Source of the DNA: Paraburkholderia edwinii
Lineage (GTDB): Bacteria > Pseudomonadota > Gammaproteobacteria > Burkholderiales > Burkholderiaceae
Assembly (NCBI RefSeq): GCF_019428685.1
Contig: NZ_CP080096.1
Span: 1,736,001-1,800,000 of the forward strand
DNA length: 64,000 bases
Reading direction: 5' to 3'
Made by a program: the position numbers and the translations under genes. Under the pieces are notes generated by a model, which was not told the DNA's origin, did not search any database, and was given only the letters and a program-made list of their open reading frames with translations. Positions 1 to 7,521 of the stretch are shown piece by piece; position 1 is the stretch's first letter, and each line of letters opens with the position of its first letter.

Positions 1-243
1 GAGAGCCAGTGGTGCCTGCGCGTGTCCGATACCGGCGTCGGCATCGGCGCGGCGGACCAGGAGCGCGTGTTCAAGGAGTTCGAGCGCGCGAACCATGAGG
101 ATGTGCCCGGCGTCGGGCTTGGTCTTGCGATCGTGCGCGAGCTGTGCCGCACGCTGCATGGGGACTTACGATTCGCGTCGCACGAAGGCGAGGGGACGAC
201 GTTCGAGATTATCTTTCCGCTGCGGCTCGATACGGATGGTTGA
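1..243 (+). CDS. Sensor histidine kinase, C-terminal fragment (partial)
   Basis: Only the last 80 residues are inside the window; the gene begins upstream of base 1. They contain the G1 box (DTGVGI) and the G2 box (GVGLGLAIV) of an HATPase_c ATP-binding domain, and the protein ends shortly after, as a classical histidine kinase does. The kinase would phosphorylate a response regulator that is not visible here. The sensor domain and stimulus cannot be judged. A bidirectional hairpin terminator follows the stop codon. Confidence 0.85.
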   Translation, partial: ESQWCLRVSDTGVGIGAADQERVFKEFERANHEDVPGVGLGLAIVRELCRTLHGDLRFASHEGEGTTFEIIFPLRLDTDG

Positions 244-265
244 TGCGGGAAGCGAAGCGCAAACG

Positions 266-301
266 AAAAAGGCCGGGCATCGCGCCCGGCCTTACTTTTA
301 T
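266..301. terminator. Bidirectional intrinsic terminator
   Basis: GGCCGGGC (271-278) pairs with GCCCGGCC (284-291) around a 5-nt loop. T-rich sequence follows on the + strand (TTACTTTTATT) and on the - strand (CTTTTTCG). It sits between the convergent kinase gene and the OFA carrier/small-peptide unit, so it can end both transcripts. Confidence 0.8.
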
Positions 302-345
302 TCGCTTCGGCGAATTTTACGAATTCAACGAAGCGAGCGTGCAGC

Positions 346-474
346 TCAACCGAACAGCTTGACGGCCTGCAGCAGCGTATTGGTCACGCCCCATGCGAGC
401 GGAATCAGGACGTACAGCCAGAAGATAACGAGCAGGCCCTTGTTGGACGGATGCTCCTGAGTCGTGGTGTTCAT
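346..474 (-). CDS. MFS (OFA family) transporter small partner peptide, 42 aa
   Basis: A 42-codon reading frame starts at ATG 474, 12 bases after the stop of the OFA carrier on the same strand, with an AGGACC-type ribosome site in front. The peptide begins MNTTTQEHPSNKGLL and has one hydrophobic segment at about residues 13-31 (LLVIFWLYVLIPLAWGV), then a short tail ending VKLFG. Small single-pass proteins next to OFA carriers are annotated in many Burkholderiales as the MFS transporter small subunit; this one fits in size, topology and position. Its function is unproven; stabilising or gating the carrier is an inference. It is easily missed by gene finders because of its length. Confidence 0.75.
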   Translation of the reverse strand: MNTTTQEHPSNKGLLVIFWLYVLIPLAWGVTNTLLQAVKLFG

Positions 475-485
475 AAGGGTCCTCT

Positions 486-1889
486 TTATTTCTCGGCGGC
501 CAGTTGGGCTTCGGTCATATGGTGCTTGTCGTCGACGCGCTTCACCAGCAGGTTGCAGATGAAACCGACCACGAGCAGCACGGCCATCAGGTGCACGGTC
601 AGCGTGTACGCATCGGCTTTTGCGACGCCGTGCGCGACTTCATACGCACGGATGTAGTTCACGAGCACCGGACCCGCCACGCCTGCCGCGGCCCATGCGG
701 TGAGCAGCCGGCCATGGATGCCGCCGACGAACGCGGTGCCGAACATGTCGGCGAGATACGCCGGCACGGTCGAGAAGCCGCCGCCGTACATCGACAGGAT
801 CACGCAGTACGACAGCACGAAGAGCGCGATATTGCCCGAATCCGCGAAAGTCGGCACGAAGTAGTACAGCACCGCGCCGAGCACGAAGAAGATGAAGTAC
901 GTGTTCTTGCGGCCGACCCAGTCCGACGCCGACGCCCAGATAAAGCGGCCGCCCATGTTGAACAGCGACAGCAGGCCCACGAAGCCGGCGGCGGCCGCGG
1001 CCGTCACCGTGCTCTTGAAGCTCTCCTGAATCATCACCGAGGCCTGGCCGAGAATGCCGATGCCGGCCGTCACGTTCAGGAACAGCACGAGCCAGATCAG
1101 ATAGAACTGCGGCGTCTTCAGCGCCTGGTCGATATGCACGTGGTTGCGCGTGATCATCTTCGTCGTCGTGGTCGCGGGCGGCGTCCAGCCGGCCGGCTTC
1201 CAGTCCGCCGGCGGCACGCGGATCGCGAGCGAGCCGATCGTCATCGAGATGAAGTACGCGATGCCGAGCACGATGAACGTTTCAGCGACGCCGATGCTCG
1301 TGGCGCTCTTGAAGTGGTTCATCAGCGCGACCGACAGCGGCGCGGCGATCATCGCGCCGCCGCCGAAGCCCATGATCGCCATGCCGGTCGCCATGCCGCG
1401 GCGGTCCGGGAACCAGCGGATCAGCGTCGAGACCGGCGAAACGTAGCCGAGGCCCAGACCGATGCCGCCGATCACGCCGTAGCCGAGGTACAGCAACCAG
1501 ATCTGGTGCGTCCACACGCCGACGGCGGAGACGAGAAAGCCGCCGCCGAAGCAGCAGGCCGCGGTAAACATCGTGCGGCGCGGACCGACGTGCTCGAGCC
1601 ACTTGCCGGCGAACGCGGCCGACAGGCCGAGGAACACGATCGCGAGCGAGAAGATCCAGCCGAGGGTGGTCAGCGTCCAGTCGTCCGGTGCGGACTGCGT
1701 AATGCCGATGACCTTGGTCAGCGGTCCGTTGAACACGGAAAACGCGTAGGCCTGGCCGATACACAGGTGCACGGCGAGGGCGGCCGGCGGCACCATCCAG
1801 CGCGAGAAGCCTGGGCGGGCGACGGTAGCCTGCTTGGAAAAGAAGGAAGGCGAACCGGATTTATCGCCGGGTTTTGCAATACTGCTCAT
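486..1889 (-). CDS. OFA-family MFS carrier (oxalate/formate antiporter family), first paralogue
   Basis: This is a 467-residue, 12-helix major facilitator with the PDRRG loop motif (161-165) and the helix-8 motif NMGGRF, in which R315 matches the substrate arginine R272 of OxlT. At the position of the second substrate-binding residue of OxlT, K355, this protein appears to carry W399 (TAWAAAG). It is therefore an OFA-family member but probably not a dicarboxylate exchanger of the OxlT type; formate, pyruvate or another monocarboxylate is more likely. The residue matching is by eye. The gene is transcribed away from the GntR regulator and is followed by the 42-residue partner. Its promoter region holds a GGACCAAAA direct repeat and a half-copy of the island operator motif. 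Confidence 0.9.
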   Translation of the reverse strand: MSSIAKPGDKSGSPSFFSKQATVARPGFSRWMVPPAALAVHLCIGQAYAFSVFNGPLTKVIGITQSAPDDWTLTTLGWIFSLAIVFLGLSAAFAGKWLEHVGPRRTMFTAACCFGGGFLVSAVGVWTHQIWLLYLGYGVIGGIGLGLGYVSPVSTLIRWFPDRRGMATGMAIMGFGGGAMIAAPLSVALMNHFKSATSIGVAETFIVLGIAYFISMTIGSLAIRVPPADWKPAGWTPPATTTTKMITRNHVHIDQALKTPQFYLIWLVLFLNVTAGIGILGQASVMIQESFKSTVTAAAAAGFVGLLSLFNMGGRFIWASASDWVGRKNTYFIFFVLGAVLYYFVPTFADSGNIALFVLSYCVILSMYGGGFSTVPAYLADMFGTAFVGGIHGRLLTAWAAAGVAGPVLVNYIRAYEVAHGVAKADAYTLTVHLMAVLLVVGFICNLLVKRVDDKHHMTEAQLAAEK

Positions 1890-2425
1890 GTGGTCGGTCT
1901 CCGATGGGGTGCGTCTTGTTCGTTATCGGTCGTCAGCTCTTTAACTTGAGCTTTTCATGGACGGCCTGTTATCGGACCAAAATGCGGACCAAAAAAACTC
2001 ATGACTTTCATATGCAGGTTGACTACATATGACGGCGCGATGCGAAACGCACTCGCGCCGATTTGCGAGACGATATTGCGTGCGGCCACGGTTGGCAATA
2101 TGAGGTCAACAAACATATAACTGATGCGCTGAGTTCATGATGCACTGCGCAATTTGAGTGCTTCGTAACGCGATTGTCAGTGTTGTCGGGCATATGCAGG
2201 CTGGACAACGATGCTGTATCGCGGTGCAGCGAAACGATCCGCCTATCGCGACTCATCGATGCGTTTTGCCGAATTTCGCGAGCGCGGCGGCCGCTGGCAT
2301 GTTAGGTTTTTCACCGAGTTCAAAAAGCAACAATGCTTGATATACTACATACAAAGTTATTGACGTGTGTGGCAGCGCAGCATATGATTGAGTCATGGTA
2401 AACACTTAATCGTATGGAGCTTGAA
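1890..2425. promoter_or_regulatory. Divergent control region, OFA carrier / GntR unit
   Basis: This 536-base stretch carries no convincing gene. It is AT-richer than its surroundings at both ends. It contains two GGACCAAAA copies 12 bp apart (1974-1982 and 1986-1994), an ACTACATA half-motif (2022-2029), and a full 16-bp operator-like motif at 2338-2353. Several CATATG/CATATA steps are also present. The layout suggests GntR control in both directions. Confidence 0.6.
2338..2353 (+). promoter_or_regulatory. Candidate island operator, copy 1
   Basis: TGATATACTACATACA lies 72-88 bases upstream of the small membrane protein/GntR unit. It matches 13 of 16 positions of the motif found twice in the sucCD/frc divergent promoter. 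Autoregulation by the adjacent GntR protein is the simplest reading. Confidence 0.55.
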
Positions 2426-2650
2426 ATGGATTTCGTCTCTCTCGCGCTGCTTGCTGTTGGTTTCGTGGGTCTCGGCGCCGCCGCGACCGTTTTGCTGACT
2501 AATATGGTTCCGCTGCATGTTGCATCGCTCGCCGCGAAGCATGGCCGGTACGCTGGCCTCGCGGGCGCTTATGGCGATGCGATCGTGCCGGCACCGGTCC
2601 GTGCATCCGTTAAGAAAGAGGCGATGAATGTCGTCGGAACTTCAAACTGA
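2426..2650 (+). CDS. Small membrane protein of unknown function, 74 aa
   Basis: ATG 2426 is preferred over ATG 2414 because GGAG at 2416-2419 gives a normal ribosome-site spacing. The protein has one hydrophobic helix (about residues 4-28, VSLALLAVGFVGLGAAATVLL) and a basic-to-neutral tail. Its last 23 bases overlap the start of the GntR gene, so translation of the two is probably coupled. I do not recognise a family. The good ribosome site, the coupling and the island promoter in front support a real gene; the short length leaves doubt. Confidence 0.5.
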   Translation: MDFVSLALLAVGFVGLGAAATVLLTNMVPLHVASLAAKHGRYAGLAGAYGDAIVPAPVRASVKKEAMNVVGTSN

Positions 2651-3350
2651 AAACGTAGTGGCCTCGCCGTTGACGCTGGCGCTGCAACCCATTAATGCAA
2701 GCGCCAGCTTGCGCGACCAGGCTTATGCGATGCTGCGTCAGGCGATTGCCGACGCGGATATCTATCAGTCGAAGGACGAAATACGGCTCGACGAGCGTTT
2801 GCTCAGCGAAACGCTCGGCGTGAGCCGCACGCCGGTGCGTGAGGCAATGACGCTGCTCGAGCAGGAAGGCTTTCTGCGCATGGTGCCCCGTCGCGGTATC
2901 TATATAGTGCGCAAGAGCAAGCGCGAAATCGTCGAGATGATCCAGATGTGGGCGGCGCTCGAAAGCATGGCCGCGCGCCTCGCTACGCTGCACGCCACGG
3001 ACGAGGAAATCGCGCGGCTGCGCCATATGTTCGACAGCTTTCGCGATACGACGCCGGCCGAGCATATCGCTGAGTACTCGGACGCGAATATCGCGTTTCA
3101 TCAGGCGATCGTCGAGTTGTCGAAGTCGCAGATGATCCTCGAGACGATCAAGAACGTGTTTATTCACGTGCGCGCGATTCGCCGGCTGACGATCTCGCAG
3201 AGCGACCGCGCGTCGCGCTCGATCGTCGACCATCTGCGTATTATCGAGGCGCTCGAAGAGCGCGATACGGAACTCGCGGAGCGGCTCGTGCGGCAGCATT
3301 CGCTCGACCTCGCCGACTTCGTCGAGGCGAATTGCGATTTTCTTGATTGA
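2628..3350 (+). CDS. GntR-family (FadR/FCD subfamily) transcriptional regulator
   Basis: The protein has 240 residues. An N-terminal winged helix-turn-helix (about 28-95) carries the typical SETLGVSRTPVREAMTLLEQEGF signature region, and a helical FCD ligand domain (about 100-230) has the metal/ligand pocket residues spread over its helices. FCD proteins usually bind organic acids. ATG 2628 is preceded by AAAGAGG at good spacing. The gene sits between an OFA carrier and the sucCD/frc genes, so an oxalate- or formate-related effector is likely. The TGATATAYYACATACM motif before this unit and in the sucCD/frc promoter is the best candidate binding site. An intrinsic terminator follows at 3436. 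Confidence 0.92.
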   Translation: MSSELQTENVVASPLTLALQPINASASLRDQAYAMLRQAIADADIYQSKDEIRLDERLLSETLGVSRTPVREAMTLLEQEGFLRMVPRRGIYIVRKSKREIVEMIQMWAALESMAARLATLHATDEEIARLRHMFDSFRDTTPAEHIAEYSDANIAFHQAIVELSKSQMILETIKNVFIHVRAIRRLTISQSDRASRSIVDHLRIIEALEERDTELAERLVRQHSLDLADFVEANCDFLD

Positions 3351-3435
3351 TGAGCGATGGCTTGACGACGCTTCGTGCGTAGCATTGCTGTTGTTGCTGC
3401 CGCCGCTGTTAGACATGCTGGAAGTAAAGAAGGAA

Positions 3436-3468
3436 GCCAGCGGGTTTGTCGCCCGCTGGCTTTTTTTT
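3436..3468 (+). terminator. Intrinsic terminator of the GntR unit
   Basis: GCCAGCGGG (3436-3444) pairs with CCCGCTGGC (3452-3460), followed by eight T residues. A second, weaker hairpin (AGGGCGCA/TGCGCCCT, 3506-3534) lies between it and the end of sucD and may serve the opposite strand. Confidence 0.9.
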
Positions 3469-3587
3469 GCATCTGCGAACCCGCTTGTTTCGTTATCTTT
3501 TTTAGAGGGCGCATTGTTTATCTTTGTGCGCCCTTGTTGCTCTGCTTGATCACACTTGCACTGCATGGCATTTGCAAGCGTCGTCGT

Positions 3588-4466
3588 TCAATGCCCGCGT
3601 AACGCCTGCACCATCGTTTCACCGAGCGCCGCCGGTGATTGCGCGACGTGTATCCCGGCTTCCCGCATCGCATCGATCTTCGCGCCCGCCGTTCCCTTGC
3701 CGCCCGAGATGATCGCGCCCGCGTGACCCATGCGACGCCCCGGCGGCGCGCTCGTGCCGGCGATAAAGCCGACGACCGGCTTTTTTGTGCGCGCGTCCTT
3801 GAGGAACTGCGCCGCGTCTTCCTCGGCCGAGCCGCCGATTTCGCCGATCATGATGATGCCGTGCGTGTCGTCGTCGGCGAGAAACATCTCGAGGCAGTCG
3901 ATGAAATTCGTCCCGTTCACCGGATCGCCGCCGATGCCGATACAGGTGGTTTGCCCGAGACCCGCGGCGGTGGTTTGCGCGACCGCTTCGTACGTCAACG
4001 TGCCCGAGCGCGATACGACGCCGATCTTCCCGGGCCGGTGAATATGGCCGGGCATGATGCCGATCTTGCATTGCCCGGGCGTGATCACACCCGGGCAGTT
4101 GGGCCCGATCAGGCGTGTCGCCGAGCCGGCGAGCGCGCGCTTCACGCGCACCATGTCGACCACCGGAATGCCTTCCGTGATGCAGACGACCAGCGGCAAT
4201 TCCGCGTCGACGGCTTCGAGAATCGCGTCGGCGGCGACCGGCGGCGGCACGTAGATGACTGACGCGTTCGCGCCGGTTGCGTCGACGGCATCGGCGACGG
4301 TATCGAATACCGGCAGCCCGAGATGCGTCGAGCCGCCTTTGCCCGGCGTGACGCCGCCGACCATCTGCGTGCCGTACGCGAGCGCCTGTTCGGAATGGAA
4401 GCTGCCTTGCGACCCGGTGAAGCCCTGGCAGATCACTTTGGTGTTGCGGTCGATCAGAACGGCCAT
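3588..4466 (-). CDS. sucD: Succinyl-CoA ligase-like alpha subunit (SucD/MtkB type)
   Basis: A 292-residue ADP-forming acyl-CoA ligase alpha subunit. The N-terminal Rossmann CoA-binding domain begins [18 protein letters not shown], and the ligase domain has GGxA...GHAGAI, where the histidine of GHAG is the phosphorylated catalytic residue. The start is ATG 4466, one base after the stop of the beta subunit, so the two are coupled. The family joins a dicarboxylate to CoA with ATP. In this setting it could supply succinyl-CoA as donor for the CoA-transferase, or be a malate-CoA (MtkAB) type ligase. The main TCA-cycle sucCD is expected elsewhere, next to other TCA-cycle genes, so this is probably a specialised copy. 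Confidence 0.88.
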   Translation of the reverse strand: MAVLIDRNTKVICQGFTGSQGSFHSEQALAYGTQMVGGVTPGKGGSTHLGLPVFDTVADAVDATGANASVIYVPPPVAADAILEAVDAELPLVVCITEGIPVVDMVRVKRALAGSATRLIGPNCPGVITPGQCKIGIMPGHIHRPGKIGVVSRSGTLTYEAVAQTTAAGLGQTTCIGIGGDPVNGTNFIDCLEMFLADDDTHGIIMIGEIGGSAEEDAAQFLKDARTKKPVVGFIAGTSAPPGRRMGHAGAIISGGKGTAGAKIDAMREAGIHVAQSPAALGETMVQALRGH

Positions 4467-4467
4467 G

Positions 4468-5673
4468 TCAGTGTGCTCCCGAGTGTTGGACGGTGGCGGT
4501 AACGACCTTGTCGGCCGCATCCGCGAGATGATCGGCTGACAGAATCGGCAAACCCGAGTCGCGCAGAATCTGCTTGCCCAGTTCGACGTTCGTGCCTTCG
4601 AGGCGCACCACGAGCGGCACGCGCAGATCGACTTCGCGCGCGGCGCTGACCACGCCTTCCGCAATCACGTCGCAGCGCATGATGCCGCCGAAGATATTCA
4701 CGAGGATCGCTTCGACCTTCGGATCGCGCAAAATCAGGCGGAACGCGGTTGCCACGCGCTCCTTCGTCGCGCCGCCGCCGACGTCGAGAAAGTTCGCCGG
4801 CTCGCCGCCGTAGAGCTTGATGATGTCCATCGTTGCCATCGCGAGACCGGCGCCGTTGACCATGCAACCGATATTGCCGTCGAGCGTCACGTAGTTGAGT
4901 CCGTGTTTGGCGGCTTCGAGCTCGGCCGGATCTTCTTCGGCTTCGTCGCGCAGCGCTTCGATCGACGGATGGCGGAACAGGGCGTTGTCGTCGAAGTTGA
5001 TCTTCGCGTCGAGCGCAACGACGTCGCCCGACGCGGTCACGACGAGCGGATTGATCTCGACGATCGACGCATCGAGTTCGACGAACGCGCGGTACGCATT
5101 GAGAATGAACTGCGTCGCCGACTTGACCTGACTGCCGGCGAGGCCGAGACCGAACGCGATTTTTCGCGCGTGGAACGGCTGCAGGCCGGTGGCTGGGTCG
5201 ACCGCGACTTTCAGGATCTTTTCGGGGGTGCGTGCCGCGACTTCCTCGATTTCCATGCCGCCTTCGGTCGACGCCATGACCGTGATGCGCGACGTCGCGC
5301 GATCGATGAGCATGCCGAGATACAGCTCGCGCGCGATCGCACAGCCTTCCTCGATATAGACGCGCTTCACTTCGCGGCCGGCCGGGCCTGTCTGTTTGGT
5401 CACCAGCACCGACGACAGCATCTGCGCCGCATTTTTCGCGACGTCGTCGACAGTCTTGACCACGCGCACGCCGCCCGCGCCGTTCGGATCGTTCGCAAAG
5501 CGGCCCGCACCGCGGCCGCCCGCATGAATCTGCGATTTGACGACCCACACCGCGCCGCCGAGCTCGCGAGCCGCCGCGGCGGCTTCGTCGGGCGTGAACG
5601 CGACGCGGCCGTTCGGCACGGCAACGCCATAGCCTTTCAGCAGTTCCTTCGCCTGATATTCGTGAATGTTCAC
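4468..5673 (-). CDS. sucC: Succinyl-CoA ligase-like beta subunit (SucC/MtkA type)
   Basis: A 401-residue beta subunit with an ATP-grasp fold. It starts [12 protein letters not shown] and has the [13 protein letters not shown] nucleotide loop (about 43-55), the metal/phosphate segment EINPLVV (about 207-213), the GGGA loop (about 267-270) and the NIFGGI motif. At 401 residues it is longer than E. coli SucC (388). A glycine-rich insert near residue 55 ([14 protein letters not shown]) and a tail resembling MtkA-type malate-CoA ligases leave the acid substrate open (succinate, malate or oxalate). It is the first gene of the operon running away from frc and is preceded by an operator-like motif at 5748-5763. 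Confidence 0.88.
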   Translation of the reverse strand: MNIHEYQAKELLKGYGVAVPNGRVAFTPDEAAAAARELGGAVWVVKSQIHAGGRGAGRFANDPNGAGGVRVVKTVDDVAKNAAQMLSSVLVTKQTGPAGREVKRVYIEEGCAIARELYLGMLIDRATSRITVMASTEGGMEIEEVAARTPEKILKVAVDPATGLQPFHARKIAFGLGLAGSQVKSATQFILNAYRAFVELDASIVEINPLVVTASGDVVALDAKINFDDNALFRHPSIEALRDEAEEDPAELEAAKHGLNYVTLDGNIGCMVNGAGLAMATMDIIKLYGGEPANFLDVGGGATKERVATAFRLILRDPKVEAILVNIFGGIMRCDVIAEGVVSAAREVDLRVPLVVRLEGTNVELGKQILRDSGLPILSADHLADAADKVVTATVQHSGAH

Positions 5674-5747
5674 AGACTCCTCCTCACTGGATGTGTTTCG
5701 GGATCGGGGCAGTGGGGAAAGACTTCTCTTGACGGGCTGTGAAATAT

Positions 5748-5763
5748 GGTATGTGATATATCA
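5748..5763 (-). promoter_or_regulatory. Candidate island operator, copy 2 (sucCD side)
   Basis: GGTATGTGATATATCA lies 75 bases upstream of sucC. It is the exact reverse complement of copy 3. Confidence 0.65.
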
Positions 5764-5910
5764 GAACGATTCAAGACGCAAAGGTGGTCGGTATTTTCCC
5801 TCGGTCGGACGTCAAAAGCGCCGACGAAATGAGCGAGAAGCCAAGCCAGCAAAGGACTTGACGCGTTTCGAGCTTGCGCGCCGCAGCATCAAAATACGCT
5901 TGATGCATTG

Positions 5911-5926
5911 TGATATATCACATACC
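5911..5926 (+). promoter_or_regulatory. Candidate island operator, copy 3 (frc side)
   Basis: TGATATATCACATACC lies about 200 bases upstream of frc. With the base before it, it forms the 12-bp palindrome GTGATATATCAC (5910-5921). Confidence 0.65.
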
Positions 5927-6128
5927 GTATTGATCGGGGCATGCGAGATGCGCGTCGTGTACAAGGCCTGGGCAACCGGCTACGTCATCGATAACCGCCA
6001 GATAACGCATAGGAGACGACTTATGTCCGCAAAAGTTTTATCCCCCAACACCGGCACTCAAGCACGGCATCGCGCGCTGCCCGTTTCACCCGACCATGAA
6101 CACGCGAAGCAAGGGAAGGAGACAAATC

Positions 6129-7376
6129 ATGGCTAAGGCACTTGACGGTGTGCGCATTCTCGATTTCACGCATGTGCAATCCGGACCAACCTGCACGCAG
6201 TTGCTGGCCTGGTTCGGCGCCGACGTGATCAAGGTGGAGAGGGCCGGTAGCGGCGACGTGACGCGCGAACAACTGCGCGACGTCCCCGATGCGGACAGCC
6301 TTTACTTCACGATGCTCAATCACAACAAGCGGTCGGTCACGATCGACACGAAGAACCCTGAAGGCAAGAAGGTTCTCGAAACGCTGATCAAGACCTGCGA
6401 CGTGCTCGTCGAAAACTTTGCGCCTGGTGCGCTCGATCGGATGGGTTTCACGTGGGCGCGCATCCAGGAGCTCAATCCGCAGATGATCGTCGCGTCCGTG
6501 AAGGGCTTCGGTCCCGGACCCTACGAGGATTGCAAGGTCTACGAGAACGTTGCGCAATGCGCGGGCGGCGCGGCGTCGACGACCGGCTTCGACGATGGCC
6601 CACCGGTCGTGACCGGTGCGCAGATCGGCGATAGCGGCACCGGCCTGCACCTCGCGCTGGGCATCGTCACGGCGCTGTTCCAGCGCACGAAGACGAACCG
6701 CGGCCAGAAGGTGCTCGCCGCGATGCAGGACGGCGTGCTGAATCTGTGCCGCGTGAAGCTGCGCGATCAGCAGCGTCTCGAGCGTACCGGCGTCATGAAG
6801 GAGTACCCACAGTATCCGAACGGCACGTTCGGCGAGGCCGTGCCGCGCGCCGGCAATGCGTCGGGCGGCGGCCAGCCGGGGTGGATCCTCAAGTGCAAGG
6901 GCTGGGAAGCGGATCCGAACGCTTACATCTACTTCATCACGCAGGCGCCCGTGTGGGCGAAGATCTGCAACGTGATCGGCAAGGAAGAGTGGGCGACCGA
7001 TCCCGATTACGCGACGCCGGCCGCGCGTCTGCCGCGCCTCAAGGACATCTTCGCGGAAATCGAGCGCTGGACGATGACGAAGACGAAGTTCGAGGCGATG
7101 GACATCCTCAACAAGTACGACATTCCGTGCGGTCCGATCCTGTCGATGAAGGAGATCGCCGAAGACGAATCGCTGCGCAAGACGGGCACGATCGTCGAAG
7201 TCGATCATCCGGTGCGCGGCAAGTATCTGACCGTCGGCAATCCTATCAAGCTGTCGGATAGTCCCACGGATGTCACACGTTCGCCGCTGCTCGGCGAGCA
7301 TACCGACGAAGTGATGGCCGAGCTCGGCTATTCGGCGGAACAGATCGCGGCGTTGCGTACCGCGGGTGCGATCTGA
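6129..7376 (+). CDS. frc: Formyl-CoA:oxalate CoA-transferase (class III, CaiB/BaiF family)
   Basis: The protein has 415 residues and resembles E. coli YfdW/Frc along its whole length, for example in [10 protein letters not shown] near the start, [19 protein letters not shown] in the middle and LLGEHTDE near the end. The enzyme moves CoA from formyl-CoA (some relatives use succinyl- or acetyl-CoA) to oxalate, giving oxalyl-CoA; it works as an interlocked cytosolic dimer. The catalytic aspartate is D168 in GAQIGDSG. The mobile glycine loop reads SGGGQPG instead of the GGGGQPG of characterised Frc proteins. The start at ATG 6129 has an AAGGGAAGGAG ribosome site. It is divergent from sucCD under paired operators, and no oxalyl-CoA decarboxylase follows; an acyl-CoA synthetase gene takes that place. 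Confidence 0.93.
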   Translation: MAKALDGVRILDFTHVQSGPTCTQLLAWFGADVIKVERAGSGDVTREQLRDVPDADSLYFTMLNHNKRSVTIDTKNPEGKKVLETLIKTCDVLVENFAPGALDRMGFTWARIQELNPQMIVASVKGFGPGPYEDCKVYENVAQCAGGAASTTGFDDGPPVVTGAQIGDSGTGLHLALGIVTALFQRTKTNRGQKVLAAMQDGVLNLCRVKLRDQQRLERTGVMKEYPQYPNGTFGEAVPRAGNASGGGQPGWILKCKGWEADPNAYIYFITQAPVWAKICNVIGKEEWATDPDYATPAARLPRLKDIFAEIERWTMTKTKFEAMDILNKYDIPCGPILSMKEIAEDESLRKTGTIVEVDHPVRGKYLTVGNPIKLSDSPTDVTRSPLLGEHTDEVMAELGYSAEQIAALRTAGAI

Positions 7377-7429
7377 GCGGCAGCGGTTCGATTGCACGAA
7401 TTGCACGAGGTTCGATGGCAGGAAGCCGA

Positions 7430-7456
7430 CAGGCGCACGTGTTCACGTGTCGCCTG
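7430..7456. other. Intergenic hairpin inside the frc operon
   Basis: CAGGCG...CGCCTG with an inner ACGTG/CACGT pairing forms a long stem in the 145-base gap between frc and the acyl-CoA synthetase. No T-run follows, so it may stabilise or process the upstream mRNA rather than terminate it. Confidence 0.45.
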
Positions 7457-7521
7457 TTGGCGCTTCAACCGGCAGTTTGCAAGCCGGGCGGCTTCATAAC
7501 CAGAATCGGAGACGACACGAT

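Larger units (their letters stand above)
5674..6128. promoter_or_regulatory. Divergent promoter region sucCD / frc with inverted operator pair
   Basis: There is no gene here. Two copies of a 16-bp motif face each other: GGTATGTGATATATCA (5748-5763) and TGATATATCACATACC (5911-5926), exact reverse complements 148 bp apart. Each contains the palindrome TGATATATCA. Such an arrangement suits looping or coordinated control of both operons by one dimeric regulator, most likely the nearby GntR protein. The frc leader ends with a strong AAGGGAAGGAG ribosome site. Confidence 0.75.

Noticed and set aside
504..1949. Long open frame of 481 codons on the + strand, opposite the first OFA carrier
   Set aside because: It is rich in Arg, His, Asp and Glu with no hydrophobic core, typical of the antisense of a GC-rich gene. 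The opposite strand encodes a clear 12-helix carrier.
6021..7406. Open frame of 461 codons on the - strand opposite frc
   Set aside because: Arg/His-rich antisense frame; the + strand encodes a full-length CoA-transferase.
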